64,000 nt of DNA, taken from NCBI GenBank assembly GCA_000497125.2, contig CM035319.1:1542001-1606000 (forward strand), given 5' to 3'. This document shows positions 59,529 to 64,000 of this stretch, one piece after another. Both the position numbers and the translations under genes were made by a program. Position 1 is the first letter of the stretch; each line of letters begins with the position of its first letter. Below the pieces are notes generated by a model, which saw only the letters and a program-made list of their open reading frames with translations, ran no database searches and had not been told where the DNA came from. The DNA comes from Spironucleus salmonicida. Its lineage: Eukaryota > Fornicata > Diplomonadida > Hexamitidae.

Positions 59529-61034
59529 TCACTGAATTTTTACTTTTACTCTTCCTTTATAAATCTTTTATGCGATTGTTGCTGCTCGATTGACCCAATC
59601 TGGGAGATGTTAGGATTAAAATGCATGCAGAGCGCTATCTGTGAAGTTGTTACAGTTATTTTTCAGAAGATCATAACTCCTTGCCTGAAACCGGTTTGCA
59701 AGGTTCAAAATAGTTTAAATAGTATTTTATGGTTGGGCAGTAATAGGTTAAAATGTTATTTTATCTATTATATTCAAATTCTAAGATCCACACACATACA
59801 CACCAGTTCCATCCTCATCAGCGTAGCCGTATGCTAAAGCGATCAAATTAGAAAAGTTAATCTCAGTATGGTGAATCCCTAAACCAAGTTTAGTTAAAAA
59901 ATTGGTATCGGTGAGTCTATATATATTAATTGTAATCGTTAATTATTCCAATGAATACAATGGCTCTAAATATTTTAATAATCTGAGAAAAACAGCATTA
60001 GAGTGTTTATATCTGGCTGCAAATTACTTGAATTCTATTGGTGTAAGTATATTCTCTTAATTAGATATATTAATTTGTTATTTTTGCTAATTTGATTTTT
60101 AGCTAGCAAACTATATTTGTTATTTAATATTCTATATAGATTCTTATTTATCAACCTGTTTAACTTATTATAATAATTATGTTATAGTTTTCCCACTTAT
60201 AGGGTCAGTTATTTCTAATTTTTAAGAATTTTAAATAACAATGTTGCTCATTTTTGGAATATCAATTCCTTAGTTCATTTCAATATTACGCATCTAAGGA
60301 AGTGCAGGTTAAGCAAAAAGCTCTTCAAATTATTCTCCCGTCATCTCTTACTTTGTTAATTCTAACTTCTAGCTTTGTAAAAATAGTTATTATACAGATT
60401 TACTTTATTCTGACTTTTACATAATATTATATAAATATACAACTAGCGATTTATTATAAATTTTAGCCAGTCTCCCGTAAAGTTACTTTAATTACACCTA
60501 TTTGCTTTAAAGTTGATGAAAACTTGCACAGATAGAAATAAATTCAAAGTTTTTAGGTTTCAAAGACTCAAATTTTCTATAAAGTTTGCCACTTTAATCT
60601 GCATCGTCTGTATTAAAGAATACAATCATGTTTTCTACTCCAAATTTGTTAAGCTAGATTGAATTCAGAAAGATAAACAGTTGCTCTAAGACTTAAACGT
60701 CACTCTAAGCTATTTCAAAAGCATAAAACCTTCGGTGGCAGTTAGATACTTTCAATAAAATTTACAGCGACTGAGTATTTAATTGTTATTTTAATTGCTA
60801 AACAGTAAATGGTGTGCTTGAAACCTAAAAGTTTTATGTGTTAATAAGATGTGCGTTTGGTTAAATGTCTTTTAAAATAGCAAAATTAGAAGTGTTAATA
60901 GATACAAAAAGAGGCCTTTGGAAATTTTCCTAAATTGATGATAGAATATTGTTTCTAAGCTACTAAATGCTTATAATTGAAATATTGTGATTGAAAACAG
61001 GTTACTATTCAGATTGAAAGTATTGTATCTTCAT
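59529..61034 (-). CDS. PPPDE/DeSI-type isopeptidase with large N-terminal extension
   Basis: A 501-residue protein. Residues 365-480 are a PPPDE domain: ITINIYRLTDTNFLTKLGLG, HHTEI with the catalytic His389, GVYVCGSQ, then SYDLLKNNCNNFTD with the nucleophile Cys461 and HLPDWVN, matching YNLL-HNCNNF-lPxwI of DeSI/DESI peptidases. These deubiquitinating or deSUMOylating proteases act by a Cys/His dyad. The N-terminal 350 residues are not part of any DeSI I know: an ordered alpha/beta part (1-210) and a Gln-rich linker with DPISGKTI. Plus-strand frames and an intron-like stretch here are shadows. Confidence 0.85.
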
Positions 61035-61115
61035 TTTTAAGTAATAAAATAAAGAGACAAAAATATTATTAGTAAAATATTATATATTTATAATCTCGAA
61101 ATATTTTTGTTTACA
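61035..61115. promoter_or_regulatory. Divergent promoter, PPPDE / HEAT protein
   Basis: AAATATTATT at 61061-61070 and AATATTATATATT at 61076-61088 lie in the 81-bp gap, the second about 30-40 bp before the plus-strand ATG. Confidence 0.5.
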
Positions 61116-63245
61116 ATGTACTAGTAACTAGTATAGTCTAAGTTTAAGGATAGTACATCTTTTATGACCCCAATTTTAAATTTTTTAGGTATATACTAAT
61201 TAGTGCCTGATTTATCTATTATTCCATCGTTAATATAGTAACCAGAAGATAGTAATAAAACATTTTCACTCTTGAATTAGTAAGTATTTAAAGATTCATA
61301 AAAGTGCAACTATCTATTTATATTAAAAATTTAGTCACATTTTAAGTCAATTCAGGAAGCTTTTAAGCTTTGTAATTCATTAGAAAAGTAAGCACTTACT
61401 AAACTTATTAAACCAATCTACATTAATTTTTCAAAGTCTAGTTATAGAATATTAAGAGTTATAGCTGTAATTATTGCATCAATATTCGATTTTCCTTCTC
61501 TATCTACAGATATTTGTCCTGGAATTAGGGCATTTTTACCTTCTCAGGATTCATTTTAAGATCCAGATCCAGATGTTCGTTTACAAGCTTTATTATAAAA
61601 TTGTGTAGAACCAATTAATTTACTTTTTGATGATAATGAAACAGTAAGGACATTTGCAACGGCAATGATAAAACCATAGTAAATATAAGATAATCTTATA
61701 TTAGGAAATATCCGATCTGCCAGAATCTTTGCAATTTCATAGTTGATGTTAAAGAAAAATTACTTCAAATAAATAATAAAGATATGTTTTGATTAATAAT
61801 CATAAATAATATTATAAATAGCAAAAGATATGTTGATTGCGTTTGCTGTTACAGGATTTGATATTAAAAAATTTGAAGTTGATATTTCATTTTAAAGCGA
61901 AGTAGAAGTTTGTTTTTAACTTTGTATTTTTATAGCATTGAAAGAAAAAGAAGTTGTTGATAAGAAATTTTTTTAATATTTTGATTAAAAACAATTCGGT
62001 TTTAATGAAAAAGATAAGATTAAAAAAATAAATGAACTGATTAGTAATATATGTCTTGCTGATATGAATTAAAAAATATAAGAATTGCTAAGTAGAATTA
62101 GTAGCTTTTAATCTTAAGATGTATCATATTGTTTAGATTTATTTTTAAATTCATATATAGAAGAAATAACAGATAATTAAATATTATATGACCTTTGTTA
62201 GTAAATTTTAAATCCATAGTAGATTAAAAAATTGTTTAAAAATGATGCCAATTACACAAAGCATCTAAACAAAAAATTAGTAGAGTTTGAAAAATAAATT
62301 AACCTTATGTAAGTTGAAAGTATAGATTTTAATTAAATTTTAAGTATTACACCTTTAAATTTTCCAGATATAGATAGCATAAAGTTGTTTTACTAAAATT
62401 GTCAATTTTTAGATATTAGTTTTAATGATAAAGATGAAGTATTTTTTATAAAAGTAAGTTAACTATCTGAATTACTTTTTATACTTTTGCTTAGAATGAA
62501 AGAGGGTGGTGAAAGAGATAATGCTAGTACTTAAGCTTTTATTAATTATTTAAATTATCTAATATCTTAATATGGTAAAATTTTATATAATATTTTATAC
62601 GAGGGAGTTATAATTGATGATGAAAATATAGATAAATAACTAACAAGATTAAGTTTATTTTTTTCCTTTTTAAATAAGTTGTTAATTATTCTCGGTAATT
62701 CTAGGAAAGCGTTTAAGAATTTTTAGATACCTAATATGGTTTAACTATCTATTCTGTTATACTCATTAAAATATTACTTATTTACTGCATAGGATGTAAA
62801 TAAACTTAAAGACGATAACCTTATCTCAGTTTGCTAAGAGTTATAGAACTAAGTATTTTCTATGTTAGAATTTCAGGATAAAGTTATTATTTCTTGTATT
62901 GATTTGCCATTATTTAGATCTCAACTATAAAAAATACTGAAACAAAAGCTTAAGATTGATGAGTTATTTACCTCATTAGTGTTTGCATTTAAGTTGATAT
63001 CGAATTATAATATTGATTAGGAATATGAATTTTCAAAATTATAGAAAGATCTATAGCCTGAAAATTAATTAGGTCAATGCTTTTCTAAAGAGATTAATAG
63101 TTTTTTCAAGGCTCAAAAAACAGATTTAAAGAAGGTTAAAAAAGAATGGATAAAAATATCTCTTTGGGCATAGAATAAATCAATATATGAGGGTTTAACG
63201 TCAGGTCTTGATAGTTCAGAATTATAAAAGTTCTAACATTTGTGA
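61116..63245 (+). CDS. HEAT-repeat protein
   Basis: A 709-residue helical solenoid. The clearest HEAT unit is DPDVRLQALLQNCVEPINLL (about 150-170), followed by DDNETVRTFATAMI (about 175), the typical Asp...Val-Arg...Ala pattern of repeat helices. The remaining helices continue to about 650, then a Lys-rich stretch KKVKKEWIKIS. Condensin, importin or cohesin-regulator families share this architecture; I cannot tell which. No catalytic site. The stop is TTGTGA. Confidence 0.7.
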
Positions 63246-63282
63246 TAACTTATTATATTATATAATATATTTTTTCTTAATA

Positions 63283-64000
63283 ATGTAGCCTACAATTATT
63301 TCGCTAATTGGACGATAGTGTTTACCAGTTTAGTCTATACCTGAAATAATTCAACAAGATTTTATAACTTCTATTAAATTGCGACGTTAATCTATCAAAT
63401 CATTGGTATCCGATGGAAATGTACAAGCTATCCGAAATTTAATATTCACCCCTTATTAATTTGACTAATTTTATTCATAAATTTTAACTAAAAATAAATA
63501 TATTTCTACTGCACCAACTCACCGTACAAGTAGTAATGAGGTTGCTTAATTGCTATTAAATCCAAATTCGTCATTCTTCGAAATTAAAAATTTAGATAAG
63601 GCAGTTGATTCTCTTATTTACTATTTAGCTCTTACATCATCTCACTTTACTCCTCTTGTTAATTAATTTGAATAGACAGTTTAATCTAAACTCGATACAT
63701 CATAACTTTAGTCAATTGTACTTTAAGAGGTTTCAAATGAAGTATAATAATAAATTAGAACTACAGAATCAAAACTTAATTAACAGAATGAAAAGATAGC
63801 TTAAATTTAGCATGAAATAATTTAGCTTAAATAGATATCTGAAAGAATAGATATAGGTAAAACACTAGCTTTAGAGCAATTTTAAAAAATTCAAACGGCC
63901 TAAGAATAGATTAATTGCTCAAGCAAGTCTATTCTAACTAAGGTGTAATATTAATTCAGTAAAAAATAGACTAAGGTATAAGAACTTTAAAAATTATTAA
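63283..64000 (+). CDS. Gln-rich coiled-coil protein, 3' partial
   Basis: The frame runs off the right edge, with 239 codons seen. Residues 1-130 are mixed alpha/beta (MQPTIISLIGRQCLPVQS). From 140 onwards it is coiled coil with many TAA/TAG Gln residues (KLNQQNEKIAQIQHEIIQLK). An ATTATATAATATAT element lies about 20-30 bp before the ATG. Family not recognised; a nucleoporin of the Nsp1/Nup62 type has a similar Gln-rich coil but also FG repeats, which are absent so far. Confidence 0.65.

Noticed and set aside
59170-59660. Minus-strand frame starting MHFNPNISQIG overlapping the epimerase 3' end
   Set aside because: It is in a different frame from the PPPDE domain, which explains the region better, and the rest is antisense to the epimerase.
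60050-60111. GTAAGT...TTTTTAG stretch looking like a spliceosomal intron on the plus strand
   Set aside because: It lies inside the minus-strand PPPDE gene, which is open across it; no intron is needed.

Overview
The window is eukaryotic nuclear DNA that reads TAA and TAG as glutamine and uses only TGA as stop. Read this way it resolves into 44 protein genes, two of them cut by the window edges. Read with the standard code, almost every gene breaks into fragments. The sequence is very AT-rich. No spliceosomal intron was needed for any gene, and most neighbours lie 5 to 130 bp apart. About half the genes have an AGTGA motif at or just past the stop codon, close to the AGTRAAY poly(A) signal of diplomonads. 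An AT-rich AATATTATA-like element recurs about 15 to 50 bp before start codons. These traits, a bacterial-type NADH oxidase and a clostridial-type 2[4Fe-4S] ferredoxin best fit an anaerobic hexamitid diplomonad (Hexamita, Trepomonas, Spironucleus). A Streblomastix-like oxymonad or an anaerobic ciliate is less likely. The assignment is an inference.

Layout. 0-9 kb: OSCA/TMEM63 channel (partial), TPR protein, Sua5, IQ-motif protein, kinesin, a degenerate sphingomyelinase-type phosphoesterase and three unknowns. 9.1-15.3 kb: one 2,075-residue membrane protein resembling tiny-macrocysts (Tmc) proteins. 16-25 kb: MYST acetyltransferase, unknown helical proteins, proteasome alpha-6, a divergent protein kinase and a degenerate alpha/beta hydrolase. 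25.0-26.4 kb: the longest gene-poor gap. 26.4-34 kb: NADH oxidase, membrane PP2C, SET protein and mRNA guanylyltransferase. 34-45.8 kb: large unknowns, a multi-EF-hand protein, TSG101/Vps23, a Schlafen-AlbA_2/P-loop NTPase fusion, DHHC palmitoyltransferase and a PsiE-like protein. 45.8-50.6 kb: TOG-domain microtubule protein. 50.6-64 kb: RIO1, a GC-rich convergent pair (a tail-anchored protein and TrmO), ferredoxin, a golgin-like protein, a WD-repeat protein, hexose-6-phosphate epimerase, a PPPDE isopeptidase, a HEAT protein and a partial coiled coil.

The genes are mostly unrelated housekeeping functions, not an operon or a defence island. Two links stand out. Sua5 and TrmO both act on adenosine 37 of tRNA, and NADH oxidase and ferredoxin fit anaerobic redox metabolism. 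The most unusual proteins are the AlbA_2-NTPase fusion, the PPPDE protein with a long unrecognised N-terminal region, the PsiE-like protein and several pseudoenzymes. I saw no tRNA, rRNA, mobile element or CRISPR array. Because TGA is the only stop, antisense frames often stay open, so strand choice was made by requiring an uninterrupted frame from ATG to TGA.
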